Virus record (IMG/VR): IMGVR_UViG_3300005617_000161
Location: 1-47,950 of that record
DNA from: a virus
Direction: 5' to 3' (one strand)
Length of the DNA stretch: 47,950 nucleotides
Shown here: positions 9,680-19,604 of the stretch, in pieces
Layout of the letters: the number at the start of each line of letters is the position of its first letter
Numbering within the stretch: the first letter of the stretch is position 1
Translations under genes and position numbers: made by a program
Notes under the pieces: generated by a model
What the model saw: only the letters and a program-made list of their open reading frames with translations
What the model was told of the DNA's origin: nothing
Database searches by the model: none

Positions 9680-10369
9680 ATGCCCTCTTACGTCAACTCT
9701 CCGTTTCAGACCCCTCCTCTCGTCCAGAAGGGAGTTTCGACCTATCTGATCGGCTCCTATTCGCAGCAGGTCGGGAACACCAATCTAGCCGTGGCAACTG
9801 TTGCGCTCACTACAAACGTGGCAACTATAACGGCGATCCTGCTCAACGGTCCATTGCCCACAGCAAACACGCTCATCTCGATTAACAACTCCACCAGCAC
9901 GTCAGGGCTGTTCAATGTGACGCGCGTGGCGGTGACTTCGGTGAGCTACGATGCGCCGACCAACACAGCAACCATCGTCTTTCCGCTGACGCATGCCAAT
10001 GTCGTCTCGGCTGCTGATGTGGGCAATGTGATTCTCGAACCCGCCGAAGTAGGCGAGTCGGTCACCAGTGCTGGCTATACCTCCATCGCATGTTGCGTGC
10101 AAGCTCCGGAAGGTGATTCGCAGTTCACCGTTCCGTTCGCCTTCAACGCTGCGGCTGGAGTCACGGCTGCGACAGCAACCCTACAGGTCGCGCTCAAGAA
10201 CATCGACTCCGAGTTCACCAACACGACAACCACGATTGTGAAAACCGGAGCCAGTACCTACACGGCAGGGCAGGTTGCGCAGGCGACGTTGCAGCGCGGC
10301 TACTTCTATCGCGTTGCGGTGACAGGCGTAACAGGTTCGGGCCTCGCAGTAAGCAAGATCGGAGGGTAG
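9680..10369 (+). CDS. Beta-rich virion/tail protein
   Basis: 229 residues, good ribosome site (gaaaggaaaccc). Beta-rich, Thr/Val/Ala-rich; central module TTNVATITAILLNGPLP ... SGLFNVTRV ... LTHANVVSAADVG shares its strand order and LTHANV signature with the product of 768-1379. The C-terminal half (QFTVPFAFNAAAGVTAATAT) looks like a second sandwich domain. It sits just before the fibre genes, so a fibre-anchoring or decoration role is plausible. Confidence 0.6.
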   Translation: MPSYVNSPFQTPPLVQKGVSTYLIGSYSQQVGNTNLAVATVALTTNVATITAILLNGPLPTANTLISINNSTSTSGLFNVTRVAVTSVSYDAPTNTATIVFPLTHANVVSAADVGNVILEPAEVGESVTSAGYTSIACCVQAPEGDSQFTVPFAFNAAAGVTAATATLQVALKNIDSEFTNTTTTIVKTGASTYTAGQVAQATLQRGYFYRVAVTGVTGSGLAVSKIGG

Positions 10370-10370
10370 T

Positions 10371-10949
10371 GTGGCACTCGCACGCGATGACAGGTGGTTA
10401 GCGGATGCCCAGGGACGGGCTTTGGCAGGAGCGCAGGTCTACTACTGCTCTCAGCCTGCCACAGTGCCTGCAGATGCCCCTCCGTCTCCATTGCTGACGG
10501 TTTACGGAGACATTGATGGCACGACGGCAGCAACGCAGCCGCTCATCACTGACGGCTTTGGGCATTGCGATGCCTACGTGACCACCGGAGTCCTTTTTAC
10601 GGTCGCCATGTATCACCCGCTCTTCGGAGAGTTCCCTGTCGTTCTCCCAGATCAGCAGGTAGGCGGTGGAGGTGGTGGAGGCTCAGTAGTCACTCCATTT
10701 GCCGGGGTGCCTGATGGAGTGATCGATGGCGTAAACACCACATTCATTCTTCGCAACGGCCTGACTCCGCTTACCGCTGTTCCGACGCAGATGGAGGCGT
10801 GGCTGAACTACTCGCAGATTCCAAATGTGGGCTATTCGGTCGGACTTCTGGGAGGCTTCGCGACGATCGTTTACTCCACCCCTCCACAACCAGGAACCGA
10901 CTCCGCACCCGCAGACGTGATTTACGCACAGGGCCTGACCATCGTTTAG
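10371..10949 (+). CDS. Tail protein with poly-Gly hinge
   Basis: 192 residues, GTG start one base after the previous stop. N-terminal domain (about 1-95) ends in VVLPDQQ and is joined by a run of Gly residues to a C-terminal beta domain (about 105-192). The first domain reads like a small beta module (GRALAGAQVYYC) seen at the base of phage fibres. Two short domains on a flexible glycine hinge, directly upstream of the giant fibre, fit a fibre adaptor. Confidence 0.6.
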   Translation: MALARDDRWLADAQGRALAGAQVYYCSQPATVPADAPPSPLLTVYGDIDGTTAATQPLITDGFGHCDAYVTTGVLFTVAMYHPLFGEFPVVLPDQQVGGGGGGGSVVTPFAGVPDGVIDGVNTTFILRNGLTPLTAVPTQMEAWLNYSQIPNVGYSVGLLGGFATIVYSTPPQPGTDSAPADVIYAQGLTIV

Positions 10950-10954
10950 GAGAG

Positions 10955-13900
10955 ATGAGATTGAAAAAGACACTTGCACTACTTTTATTCGCATCTCCCC
11001 TGCTTGGGCAGAGCCCCGTCAACCCAACCACGCAGATCCAGTGGGGCAGGCTGACCGGCACAGGCTCTCCGGCCTCGAATGGCTACGTGTGTACGACCAA
11101 CACGACTGGCGATGCTACCCATGCGGTGCAGGGCACGATGTACACCGATGTGGCAGGGCCGCACTACTGGACCTGCGGGAAGCCTGGTGGGGTGGCAACG
11201 TGGTATCAGGTTGATCAGGCCGGCCTCTCGACCATCATTCAGGTCAACGGCGATCCTACGGTTCCTACAAGCCCTGTCGATCTCAACGATACGACTCCTG
11301 CAGCAGACGCGGGGTACATCAATGCCAAGGTAAGAAAGACAGGAGCATCTGTAAGCTTTGAGGTTCCTAGTTCTCTTGCTACTGCTCTGAGAATGCAGCC
11401 GGGCGAAGACGAGACTCACGTCTTTGTTCCCTTTACTGTTTGCGCATTGACTACCGATAACGGAAGTCTCTTGGCTGCTGGATCATCTTGCAATGAAGCG
11501 CTCGGCGGCCAAATGTCCACCTATGCAGGAGGGCTGTTCAACCACAACATCAACGCGCACCTTACATTCAGCGTTCCGGTTCTTCCTTCATGGCTTCCTG
11601 CTGGGAATGTTACGGGCGTGCAGGTGCAGGGCTATGCAAATGGATATGGAGGAGGGGATTCGAGCGGATGCGGAGGTTCTGGGATTTCCTGCGGTAGCTG
11701 GGCTGTGCAGACAACCCAAGGGCCGAATACGGTCAATGTCACTGGAGTCACAGGGGCAACCATCGGCACTATGACTGCTGTAGCGAATCTTTCGCAGTCC
11801 GTATACTGCACCGGATGTCCGAGCGCTTTTTCGATCATCTCTGCCGATAACATCACGCAAGTCGGGCTCCTCGTGGCGTTCTCAGGTGTAACCAATCCGA
11901 ACTTTCCAGCCAACACCGTCAATCTACTGGACCCGCTAACCTACGACCCTGCCGCAAATGCAATTGGGGTAAGACCTACTTATCCGCAAAAGCTCCAGTC
12001 GGTTCTCACGGCCAATCTTCCCACAACCGCCCCGGTGTTCTCGATGGCGATTACCAACGACAACACCCAGACAGTTGCAGGTCAGCCCTGCACCGGAAGC
12101 GGGTCCATTTCCACTGACTACGCGTGGTGCATTTCCAACGATGGGAAGTGGGTTTATGCAGGAGAGATGTTTAGCGGTGGCGGGGGTGGAACGGTCACAT
12201 CCGTTGGAACCGGAGCAGGGCTGACAGGTGGGCCAATTACGCACTCTGGCACGGCTTCCATCGACTTCTCCCGCGTCAATACATGGACAGGCAAACAAAC
12301 ACAACCAGCACCAGTTCTCTCTGATCTAGCAGGGGGCGGCACGCAGTGCCTGCAGACGGACAATTCCGGGCAGGTATCAGGAACTGGCGCGGCGTGCGGT
12401 TCGGGCGGGGGTGGGACAATTGGCGGCTCCGGCACAGCAAATTGGTACGCGCTCTGGACCGCCTCAACCACTCTTGGCAATGGGAACCTGGATGACGGGG
12501 TTACGACAGCATCAACAATCACTGCGCATGAGCCCGTACAGATCACTGACGGAACAGGCAAGGCTGGTGCGGTAGCAATCGCGCAGGGCACTGCTGCCTC
12601 AAACAGCACCACTGCGGTAACTCTGACCGCTCCGACTTCCGTAACATCGTATCGCGTTCAACTTCCCGGATCTCAGCCTCCCGACTCATCGCATGAAGTT
12701 CTGACCTGCACGAATGCAGATCCTGCAGTGTGTTCATGGGGAACAGGAGGCGGCACTGGAACGGTTACGACTACAGGCACCCCCGCTTCAGGCAATCTCA
12801 CCAAGTTCTCTGGCGCATCCTCAATCACCAATGGGGATCTGACAGGCGACGTAACGACGTCCGGCACGCTGGCAACGACTCTCGCCAGCACCGCAGTGAC
12901 GCCAGGAAGCTACACCAATACCAACCTGACAGTGGATGCCAAGGGACGCATTACGGCGGCCGCAAATGGCTCAGGTGGTAGCGGCGGGCAACCGCATTCG
13001 TGCTCAGTCTCTGTAGGCAATCAGCTTTGCATCACTGACACGACGTACAACGCATCGGGACAAGGTGGAACCACCACAACCGTCTCTGGAACGTGGACGG
13101 CTGGAACTTCGGGAACGGTAGGATCGTGCTCTACATTCAGCGCCAATCAGGGTGTCTATATTGCGGGCGCTGGCGCTGCGGGCGCGGCCTATATCGGCAC
13201 GATTGTTTCCTGCTCCAGCACGACGATGACGGTCACGCCAGCAACAAGCACGACGGTCTCCTCAAGCAACGTTGTACAGCATGACGACACCGCAGCATTT
13301 CAGGCAGCCATTACCTACTTCGGGACGAACACCACAGGCGGCTCGATCCTAGTGAACGATGGACTCTACCTCATCAACGGTCCATTGCAGGATACGAGTC
13401 ATGCCGAAGGCAACGCGAAGCTCTTGCTGCCTTCGATTGAATACGGGTTAAGTTCCCCGCAGCCAATCAGCATCACCATCACTGGCTTCACGGTCCCAAC
13501 GCAGACTGGCGTCAACCAAGGCGCAATTCTTAAGACTTCTGGAACATCTGGCAATCTGATCGGTGGCTATTACACAGGAGGCGGCAGTCCGCCCTTCGGC
13601 GTTTTCACGAATGTCTATCTCGACCTTGAAAAGCTCACGCTCCGCTCGTATACCAATCCGACGATCCAACTCTGGAACGCGGGATACACGGCTGGAGCAC
13701 GCTGGAACCATCTCTGGATGGATGCAGGCGCAACGATCTCAACCCCCGGAAGCGGAACGACTGTTGCCTTCACGATGCCGTACAAGCTCAATAGTTCGTT
13801 TGTTGAGGGTTCTGACCTAACCATCATCGGGTACGGCACGGGCTTCATCGCAGGCGAGCACGCCTCGATTCATTCAGTGAGAGGCGCTAACAATTTCAAC

Positions 13901-15460
13901 TGCTTCAAGTTCGATTCTGGCGCGAATGGACTCGGCGGCGGTGATCCAAACTCAATTCAGGTAGATGAGCTATGGGCGCAGGGCTGCGTGAATGAAATCG
14001 TTGGCCCCTCATCTGGTTCTATTCCTACAACGGTCAACATCCAGAACGCTGACATCGAATCCTATATAACCAACGGCATCAGCGATCCCAACAACCTTCT
14101 TTACGGAACGATCAATTACCTCAACACCTCTGCTCCTACCACTGCAATTGCTCTGAGTGGCGGAGCCAACGTTTGTGTTAACAACCTGCGCGCGCCAAAC
14201 CAGAGTCTCCACTGTCCGGGCGGGGCAGCGCAGGCAAGTTCATTTACGACCGTGCCAAGTGCTCCGTGGGCAATCTCTAACGTTCAGTCTGCGGGGACGG
14301 CTGCGAATATCGGTTCCGAAAGCGGCACGACGGCGTGGACTTTTATGAGTTGCAGTACTGCGGGGGATTGCGGCCTGATCCATGACACCACCCGCGATTT
14401 CACTCTCGCCACCTCTACCGCTACCAGCGGAACGGGATATACGGCGTGGTTCAAGCGCGACCACACTACAGGTGCTTTGCAGTGGACATTCTTCGCAGGC
14501 ACAGGTTCCAGATGTCTGCATACCGACGCAAGCGGAAACGTAACCCCATCGGCTGCGGATTGCAATTCTGGAGGCACCGCAAACGCTCTGACCATGAACA
14601 ATGGCGGCGCTGGAGCTGCGAGCGGATCGACGTTCGATGGCTCAGTCGCGAAGACGATCTCTTACAACACAATCGGGGCAGCGCCAGCCGCATCTCCGAC
14701 ATTCACAGGAACGGTAACGACTCCAATCACCGGATCAACGCAGTGTCTTCAGGTGAATTCATCTGGAGTGCTTTCAGGGTCTGGAGGAGTTTGCGGAGGT
14801 GGTGGGTCAGCATTGCCACTGACGTTCGTGCAGAGCTTGATGTGGAATTCCGCCAACTCCAACGTTACTAGCCAAGCCGTAACCTTCCCGAAGACTTCAG
14901 CGGCGAGCGGGAACACGCTTTGGATGATCGTCTCGACGGATGGCTCTGCGACAGTTACCGCGCCTTCGGGATGGACCGTAGACCTTAACCAAACGCAGGC
15001 ATCCTTCGCTCGCATTATGGTTCTGCATAAGGCGGCGGCGTCCGATACCTCAGCAACCTTCACGACCGCTTCAGGAACGAGCTATTCGGGGTGGTTCTTT
15101 GAAGTCACTGGCAGCCATGCGATCGACGCATCGTCCTGCTCTGGAACAACGAACACCGCTACTCTCTCATTCCCGGCCATCACGCCGACAGCGGCATCTA
15201 TGCTGTTCGCTTTTGAGGGGTTCGCTGCCAACGGAACAGCGCAGTGGCCCGTATTCTGGCCTGCTCCGGTGGATCCATTCTGGGTTCCGGTATTTCAGGG
15301 AAATCTAAGCCTGAATAGCGGGAGAGCTCTGATAGGTACGTATGGAACTCAGGCGGGGGTTCACTCTAGTACAACTCCGCCGAGCATAAGGATAGACACC
15401 ACCAACATCACGCAGTTCTCAGGCAGCGGTATCGCTTACTGCTCCTTCTCGATCCTATGA
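10955..15460 (+). CDS. Giant tail fibre with N-terminal signal-like peptide
   Basis: 1501 residues. ATG at 10955 is chosen for its ribosome site (aggaga, close to the ATG) and because the protein then begins with a signal-peptide-like segment (RLKKTLALLLFASPLLGQ). The body is typical phage fibre: GLTGGPITHSGTASIDF, then GDVTTSGTLATTLA and NTNLTVDAKGRITAAANG, a repeat common in tail fibres. A pectate-lyase-like beta-helix entry follows (HDDTAAFQAAITYFG, about residue 780), then more fibre repeats. The C-terminal 200 residues form a separate beta domain probably binding the host surface. The export signal is odd for a cytoplasmically assembled virion part. Confidence 0.85.
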   Translation: MRLKKTLALLLFASPLLGQSPVNPTTQIQWGRLTGTGSPASNGYVCTTNTTGDATHAVQGTMYTDVAGPHYWTCGKPGGVATWYQVDQAGLSTIIQVNGDPTVPTSPVDLNDTTPAADAGYINAKVRKTGASVSFEVPSSLATALRMQPGEDETHVFVPFTVCALTTDNGSLLAAGSSCNEALGGQMSTYAGGLFNHNINAHLTFSVPVLPSWLPAGNVTGVQVQGYANGYGGGDSSGCGGSGISCGSWAVQTTQGPNTVNVTGVTGATIGTMTAVANLSQSVYCTGCPSAFSIISADNITQVGLLVAFSGVTNPNFPANTVNLLDPLTYDPAANAIGVRPTYPQKLQSVLTANLPTTAPVFSMAITNDNTQTVAGQPCTGSGSISTDYAWCISNDGKWVYAGEMFSGGGGGTVTSVGTGAGLTGGPITHSGTASIDFSRVNTWTGKQTQPAPVLSDLAGGGTQCLQTDNSGQVSGTGAACGSGGGGTIGGSGTANWYALWTASTTLGNGNLDDGVTTASTITAHEPVQITDGTGKAGAVAIAQGTAASNSTTAVTLTAPTSVTSYRVQLPGSQPPDSSHEVLTCTNADPAVCSWGTGGGTGTVTTTGTPASGNLTKFSGASSITNGDLTGDVTTSGTLATTLASTAVTPGSYTNTNLTVDAKGRITAAANGSGGSGGQPHSCSVSVGNQLCITDTTYNASGQGGTTTTVSGTWTAGTSGTVGSCSTFSANQGVYIAGAGAAGAAYIGTIVSCSSTTMTVTPATSTTVSSSNVVQHDDTAAFQAAITYFGTNTTGGSILVNDGLYLINGPLQDTSHAEGNAKLLLPSIEYGLSSPQPISITITGFTVPTQTGVNQGAILKTSGTSGNLIGGYYTGGGSPPFGVFTNVYLDLEKLTLRSYTNPTIQLWNAGYTAGARWNHLWMDAGATISTPGSGTTVAFTMPYKLNSSFVEGSDLTIIGYGTGFIAGEHASIHSVRGANNFNCFKFDSGANGLGGGDPNSIQVDELWAQGCVNEIVGPSSGSIPTTVNIQNADIESYITNGISDPNNLLYGTINYLNTSAPTTAIALSGGANVCVNNLRAPNQSLHCPGGAAQASSFTTVPSAPWAISNVQSAGTAANIGSESGTTAWTFMSCSTAGDCGLIHDTTRDFTLATSTATSGTGYTAWFKRDHTTGALQWTFFAGTGSRCLHTDASGNVTPSAADCNSGGTANALTMNNGGAGAASGSTFDGSVAKTISYNTIGAAPAASPTFTGTVTTPITGSTQCLQVNSSGVLSGSGGVCGGGGSALPLTFVQSLMWNSANSNVTSQAVTFPKTSAASGNTLWMIVSTDGSATVTAPSGWTVDLNQTQASFARIMVLHKAAASDTSATFTTASGTSYSGWFFEVTGSHAIDASSCSGTTNTATLSFPAITPTAASMLFAFEGFAANGTAQWPVFWPAPVDPFWVPVFQGNLSLNSGRALIGTYGTQAGVHSSTTPPSIRIDTTNITQFSGSGIAYCSFSIL

Positions 15461-15633
15461 AACATTCGCCACAAGAACGGAGGTTTGCCAGAACAGTCTT
15501 TCTCGTGATTGCTCCATCTGCCTGCCTGCCAATAGGCGGCCCTTCGGGTGGGCACTGTATCGAGCTTCTTGCGACATACAGAGCAGATAACTGCCACGCC
15601 AAGGTTAACGGGTCTCAGTACCACGCTTTGCAT
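15436..15633 (-). CDS. Minus-strand small zinc-finger-like protein
   Basis: 65 residues, ATG at 15633 behind a strong ribosome site (aggtgggggca). It contains CSVC and, 28 residues on, H-x4-C (HEKDC), a plausible zinc-binding set, in a basic, aromatic-rich context. It overlaps the 3' end of the fibre gene by 25 bases on the opposite strand and follows another minus-strand gene (15605-15775) whose end it overlaps. The good ribosome site and ordinary codons favour a real gene. Function unknown; a small regulator is possible. Confidence 0.5.
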   Translation of the reverse strand: MQSVVLRPVNLGVAVICSVCRKKLDTVPTRRAAYWQAGRWSNHEKDCSGKPPFLWRMFHRIEKEQ

Positions 15634-15775
15634 TGCCCCCACCTTTCTCAATCCACTTTTCACCCCAACAGATAAAGGAAACAGCACCAGCTATGATGAC
15701 TGCCGACGCAACCAGAATCCACGGAAGCAAGAGGGCTGCTTGTCTGCGCACTTCCGGGTTGGGCGGCTCCAGCAT
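15605..15775 (-). CDS. Minus-strand single-span membrane protein
   Basis: 56 residues from ATG 15775 (an in-frame ATG at 15784 is an alternative). Short N-terminus (LEPPNPEVRRQA), one transmembrane span (LLLPWILVASAVIIAGAVSF), a Cys, then a basic tail (EKWIEKGGGNAKRGTETR). A gga lies about 8 bases before the start. It overlaps the start region of the plus-strand spike gene and is the first of a two-gene minus-strand unit between the two host-recognition genes. Possible roles are superinfection exclusion or an antiholin; both are speculative. Confidence 0.5.
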   Translation of the reverse strand: MLEPPNPEVRRQAALLLPWILVASAVIIAGAVSFICWGEKWIEKGGGNAKRGTETR

Positions 15776-18700
15776 CCTCGCCATCCTAGCATTCTGCCTG
15801 CTGGCCCCTCTACAACTTTTGGGGCAGGCATGGAGCCCTTTTCTCGATTCAAGCCGTGCGATCGACTGGAGCGGGGCAGGCTTCACCATCCCAAGCTATA
15901 CGGTGAACTGCGCGACTCAGCCGACTTTGACTAGCGGTTCTGGGGCAGCAGGGAGCAACGCCACGGCGATTCAAAACGCCCTTGCTTCGTGCGATGCAAC
16001 GCATAACGTGGTCAAGATTCCGGCAGGAACCTTCTATGTCGCAGGAATCACCTTCCCCTCGCATGGCAAGCAGGTATTGCGGGGAGCAGGCCCGACTCAA
16101 ACCAAGCTCATCTCCACAGGTCAGGCTGGTTGCGAGGGCTATCAGGGCGGCATCTGCATGATCGATGGATCTCCGAACTACTCAGGAGATGCGGCGGTGC
16201 AGTACAACACAGGCTCCCAGACTTGCCGACTTGCCACGTTGACCAAGGGTGCAACAACCCTTTCCCTGACCAACTGCAATTCCGCTCCTCCCTTGAATCG
16301 CCTCATGATCCTTGACCAAATCGTCGACCAGGCGGATACCGGAGGCGTGTATGCCTGCAACGAGACAACCCCGGCAAGCTGCAACTACGACGGTACGGGC
16401 GGGAGCTACGGGCGGCCCACTAGAAACCAGACGCAGACGGTCTATACGACTGGCGTCACCTCTCTTGGGGGAGGGAACTACACCGTCACCATCGCCGCTC
16501 CGGGGATTGTCTTTACCAACCTTCAGTCAGGCAGGAATCCGGGAGTATGGTGGGCTGGCGGTACGGCAACTCTCGACGGACTTGAGAACCTGACCATCGA
16601 TGGAACTTCCGACTCTCAGTACACCGTCAATATGTTCGACTGCTACCAGTGCTGGGTTAAGAATGTCACGTTCCTCAATGGTGGGCGGGGAAGCATCGCA
16701 GCACTTCAATCCGGGTATGTAGTGATTCGTGATTCCTACTTCTATCAGGCGCAGTCTTCAGGAACCTCGGTCAGCTACAACATTGAAACCCAGTTGAGTT
16801 CATCGGGACTGGTAGAAAACAATCTCATCCAACAGACCGTCCTCCCCTACGTCATCAACAACGGAACGGGGTGGGTGTTCGACTACAACTTTGCGGTGAA
16901 TGAGAAGAGTTTTGCTTCAGGGTTTCTGGGAGCGGCATTCGCCTCTCACGGCGCGGGGAACCAGTTCAATCTCCATGAGGGAAACGCGGTCAAGGGGTAT
17001 CAGGCCGATGATGCATGGGGATCGACTACGCAGCAGACCTTCTTCCGAAACTTCCTGACCGGATGGGATGTGGGGAGAAATCAGGCGACGACTCCATTTA
17101 TCAATCGTAGCTACGTCCGGGCTATGAACGTTGTCGGGAATGTCTTGGGTCAGCCTTCCTATAGCACCCAATATCAGGCGGTGGGAACCAGCGCAACCGC
17201 ATCTTCTGGACTGGCTGCACAGGATACGTCTATCTATCTCCTGGGAATCGCCGGGAATCCCAACCCTCCCAAGTTCAACGCCGCGGGATGCGGAACAGGC
17301 ACGGCGCAATCCAGCCCTTCCTGCGATGCTCTGGCGAATTCCACTCTGATGCGGTGGGCGAACTGGGATGCTGTTGGTGGGGTGACGAAGTTTGATTCGA
17401 CCGAGGCTAGCCCGGGGGCGGTCACCTACGTCAACGCGAACTTCTCCTCAAGCTATTTCACATCCCTAGCGCACACTCTTCCCGCGTCCCTCTACTACTC
17501 CTCCACCCCATCATGGTGGCCTGCGGGCAAGCCCTTCCCGCCGATTGGGTTCGATGTCAACTCGTCCAACCTGAAGCTCTGCTCTGGCGGATCAATGAGT
17601 GGGGCAGCGGTTACGACGATCACAGAATGCCCTGGAGGATCGCTAGTTACTGCGTGGGGAGGACATGCCAATTCCCTCCCGATGCAGGATTGCGCGAGCG
17701 CACTTGGGATGCCTGCCGATGGAACAGGGCCTGCGCTGGCGTATGACTACAACGCAGGAGGCTGCCCCGGATCTTCAACGCCTACCGTACCTGCGCCGTC
17801 CTTCGCTCCAGGCACAGGAACTTACTCAACCCCGCAGTCAGTAACAATCTCAGATTCTCTGGCAGTGGCGGATGTGCAAATCACCACACAAGAAGGATCG
17901 AACGCAAACGCATCGAACGGGGACACGCCTAGCAGAAACCTCTATACCAACTGTGCAACGACCTGCTCAAGCGGAACTCCGTCTCCTTCTCCGGCAGGGC
18001 AGAGATGGTGCAACTCGAGTCAGGTAGTCTCCTGCGGTTCGTTCGGCTCTTCTGTCGTCGCGTCGACGATCACCGGCACCGGAACGCATTCGCTCGATAA
18101 CGGACGCGGAGCAGGCGGGGACGACTCTGCTACACAGCTGACGTCGACATATGGCGGCTCAACAACTAATCCGTGCGCGTCTCAATGGGGGCAGCCTACC
18201 GGATTCCCTGGACTGACTCTTCCCGCTGCGCAAGCCAATTCCGCGGCGTTCTACTCGATCACCACGCAGTCTTCCAACGTCAATACCTCTCTATTGTCGC
18301 CGACCAAGAACACCATGAATACGGCGCTGAGCGATGCGATTGACCACTACCTGACCGTCAGTTGCATGGACATCAACAACACCACGGCTTCAGGCGTGCA
18401 TGCGGAGTTTGATACCAACCACACCATCGCGACGGATGACTATTTCGGCTTCGGCAAGCACTTCAACTTCGCAACATCGAAGTTCTATTTCTGCCCTCAA
18501 GGCTGCTCTGGCTGGAAAGAGATGGACCTGAAGGAAGCCAACGGAACTATGCACACGACGTTCTCATGGCCTGCCAACCACAAGATCTTCATGTACACGA
18601 TTGACCACAGAGATCCCGGCTGTACTTCGAGCTCGGGTTCTAACTGCATGTGGTATGACGGGGCCTGCTTCCAGGATGTGACTGCAGGTTCAGCGCAGAT

Positions 18701-19604
18701 CTGCGGCAACTGGATTGACCCGGTTACTGGCATAGCTCCCGGAGGAATTCCGGTTCACAAGTCTGGTTTCACGATCAACGAAATCAACACCCAGACGCAG
18801 ATAGATATCAATGCAGCAAGCGTGACCATCGCCCAGAATGTCTGGCGAAGCTTCGTTGGCTATAACCTGAACGGCGTCTCGATCTTCTACACGAACAACG
18901 GCTCTGTCCCGACCACCAGCAGTACGCCGTATGTCGCGCCGATTTCCGTTGCAACCTCGCAGACGCTCAAGGCACTTGCAACGGCACCAGGCTACGCCAA
19001 CTCTCCGGTAAACACGGCGAATTACACCATTACGGCCGGCACAAACTACACCCTGACCATCACCGCGCCAAACGCAACGGTGTCAGGCACAAACAACACG
19101 TCAGGAACCTACACGTCAGGGACCACGCTCGGCGCATACACAATCACTCCCGCGGCTGGATACACGATCACATCGATTACAGGCACAGGTTCTACGGCAG
19201 GCTGCACGAGTTCCCCCTGCGGCTCCTACACTATCGGGGCGAACTCCTCGATTACAGTGACCACGGTTCAACAGACGGTTGCCACGCCAACATTCTCACC
19301 GGGAGCGGGTACCTATGTTGGCACGCAGACGGTAACGATCTCTGATGGCACATCGGGATCAACCATCTGCTACACCACGGACGGAAGCACCCCGACAGCG
19401 AATGGCGCAGGAGCGTGTACGCACGGCACAACCTATTCGACGCCAGTCAGCGTAGCGACAAGCGAAACGCTCAAGGCGATCGGCTCGAAAGCGGCATTCC
19501 TCGATTCCGCGGTTGGCTCTGCAGCCTACGTTATCAACTCCTCCACGGTCCACGTAACACTTTCAGGCACTCAATCCTTCTCAGGGAGCGTAAAGGTCCA
19601 ATGA
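15693..19604 (+). CDS. Secreted-type beta-helix tail spike/adhesin with chitobiase-like C-terminal domains
   Basis: 1303 residues from ATG 15693 (15696 also possible). Residues about 12-45 form a signal peptide: basic start (GSKRAACLRTSG), hydrophobic core (ILAILAFCLLAPLQLLGQA). Then a right-handed beta-helix of pectate-lyase type (NAIQNALASCDATHN, KIPAGTFYVAGITFP) to about residue 560. A distinct Cys-containing domain follows (TSKFYFCPQGCSGWK). The C-terminus holds chitobiase/hexosaminidase-type Ig-like domains (FSPGAGTYVGTQTVTISDG, CYTTDGSTPT), known from polysaccharide-active enzymes. Likely binds or depolymerises host surface glycan. No catalytic residues can be assigned. Confidence 0.75.
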   Translation: MMTADATRIHGSKRAACLRTSGLGGSSILAILAFCLLAPLQLLGQAWSPFLDSSRAIDWSGAGFTIPSYTVNCATQPTLTSGSGAAGSNATAIQNALASCDATHNVVKIPAGTFYVAGITFPSHGKQVLRGAGPTQTKLISTGQAGCEGYQGGICMIDGSPNYSGDAAVQYNTGSQTCRLATLTKGATTLSLTNCNSAPPLNRLMILDQIVDQADTGGVYACNETTPASCNYDGTGGSYGRPTRNQTQTVYTTGVTSLGGGNYTVTIAAPGIVFTNLQSGRNPGVWWAGGTATLDGLENLTIDGTSDSQYTVNMFDCYQCWVKNVTFLNGGRGSIAALQSGYVVIRDSYFYQAQSSGTSVSYNIETQLSSSGLVENNLIQQTVLPYVINNGTGWVFDYNFAVNEKSFASGFLGAAFASHGAGNQFNLHEGNAVKGYQADDAWGSTTQQTFFRNFLTGWDVGRNQATTPFINRSYVRAMNVVGNVLGQPSYSTQYQAVGTSATASSGLAAQDTSIYLLGIAGNPNPPKFNAAGCGTGTAQSSPSCDALANSTLMRWANWDAVGGVTKFDSTEASPGAVTYVNANFSSSYFTSLAHTLPASLYYSSTPSWWPAGKPFPPIGFDVNSSNLKLCSGGSMSGAAVTTITECPGGSLVTAWGGHANSLPMQDCASALGMPADGTGPALAYDYNAGGCPGSSTPTVPAPSFAPGTGTYSTPQSVTISDSLAVADVQITTQEGSNANASNGDTPSRNLYTNCATTCSSGTPSPSPAGQRWCNSSQVVSCGSFGSSVVASTITGTGTHSLDNGRGAGGDDSATQLTSTYGGSTTNPCASQWGQPTGFPGLTLPAAQANSAAFYSITTQSSNVNTSLLSPTKNTMNTALSDAIDHYLTVSCMDINNTTASGVHAEFDTNHTIATDDYFGFGKHFNFATSKFYFCPQGCSGWKEMDLKEANGTMHTTFSWPANHKIFMYTIDHRDPGCTSSSGSNCMWYDGACFQDVTAGSAQICGNWIDPVTGIAPGGIPVHKSGFTINEINTQTQIDINAASVTIAQNVWRSFVGYNLNGVSIFYTNNGSVPTTSSTPYVAPISVATSQTLKALATAPGYANSPVNTANYTITAGTNYTLTITAPNATVSGTNNTSGTYTSGTTLGAYTITPAAGYTITSITGTGSTAGCTSSPCGSYTIGANSSITVTTVQQTVATPTFSPGAGTYVGTQTVTISDGTSGSTICYTTDGSTPTANGAGACTHGTTYSTPVSVATSETLKAIGSKAAFLDSAVGSAAYVINSSTVHVTLSGTQSFSGSVKVQ

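Noticed and set aside
10955-19604. Diversity-generating retroelement acting on fibre genes
   Set aside because: No reverse transcriptase and no template/variable repeat pair was seen in the window.
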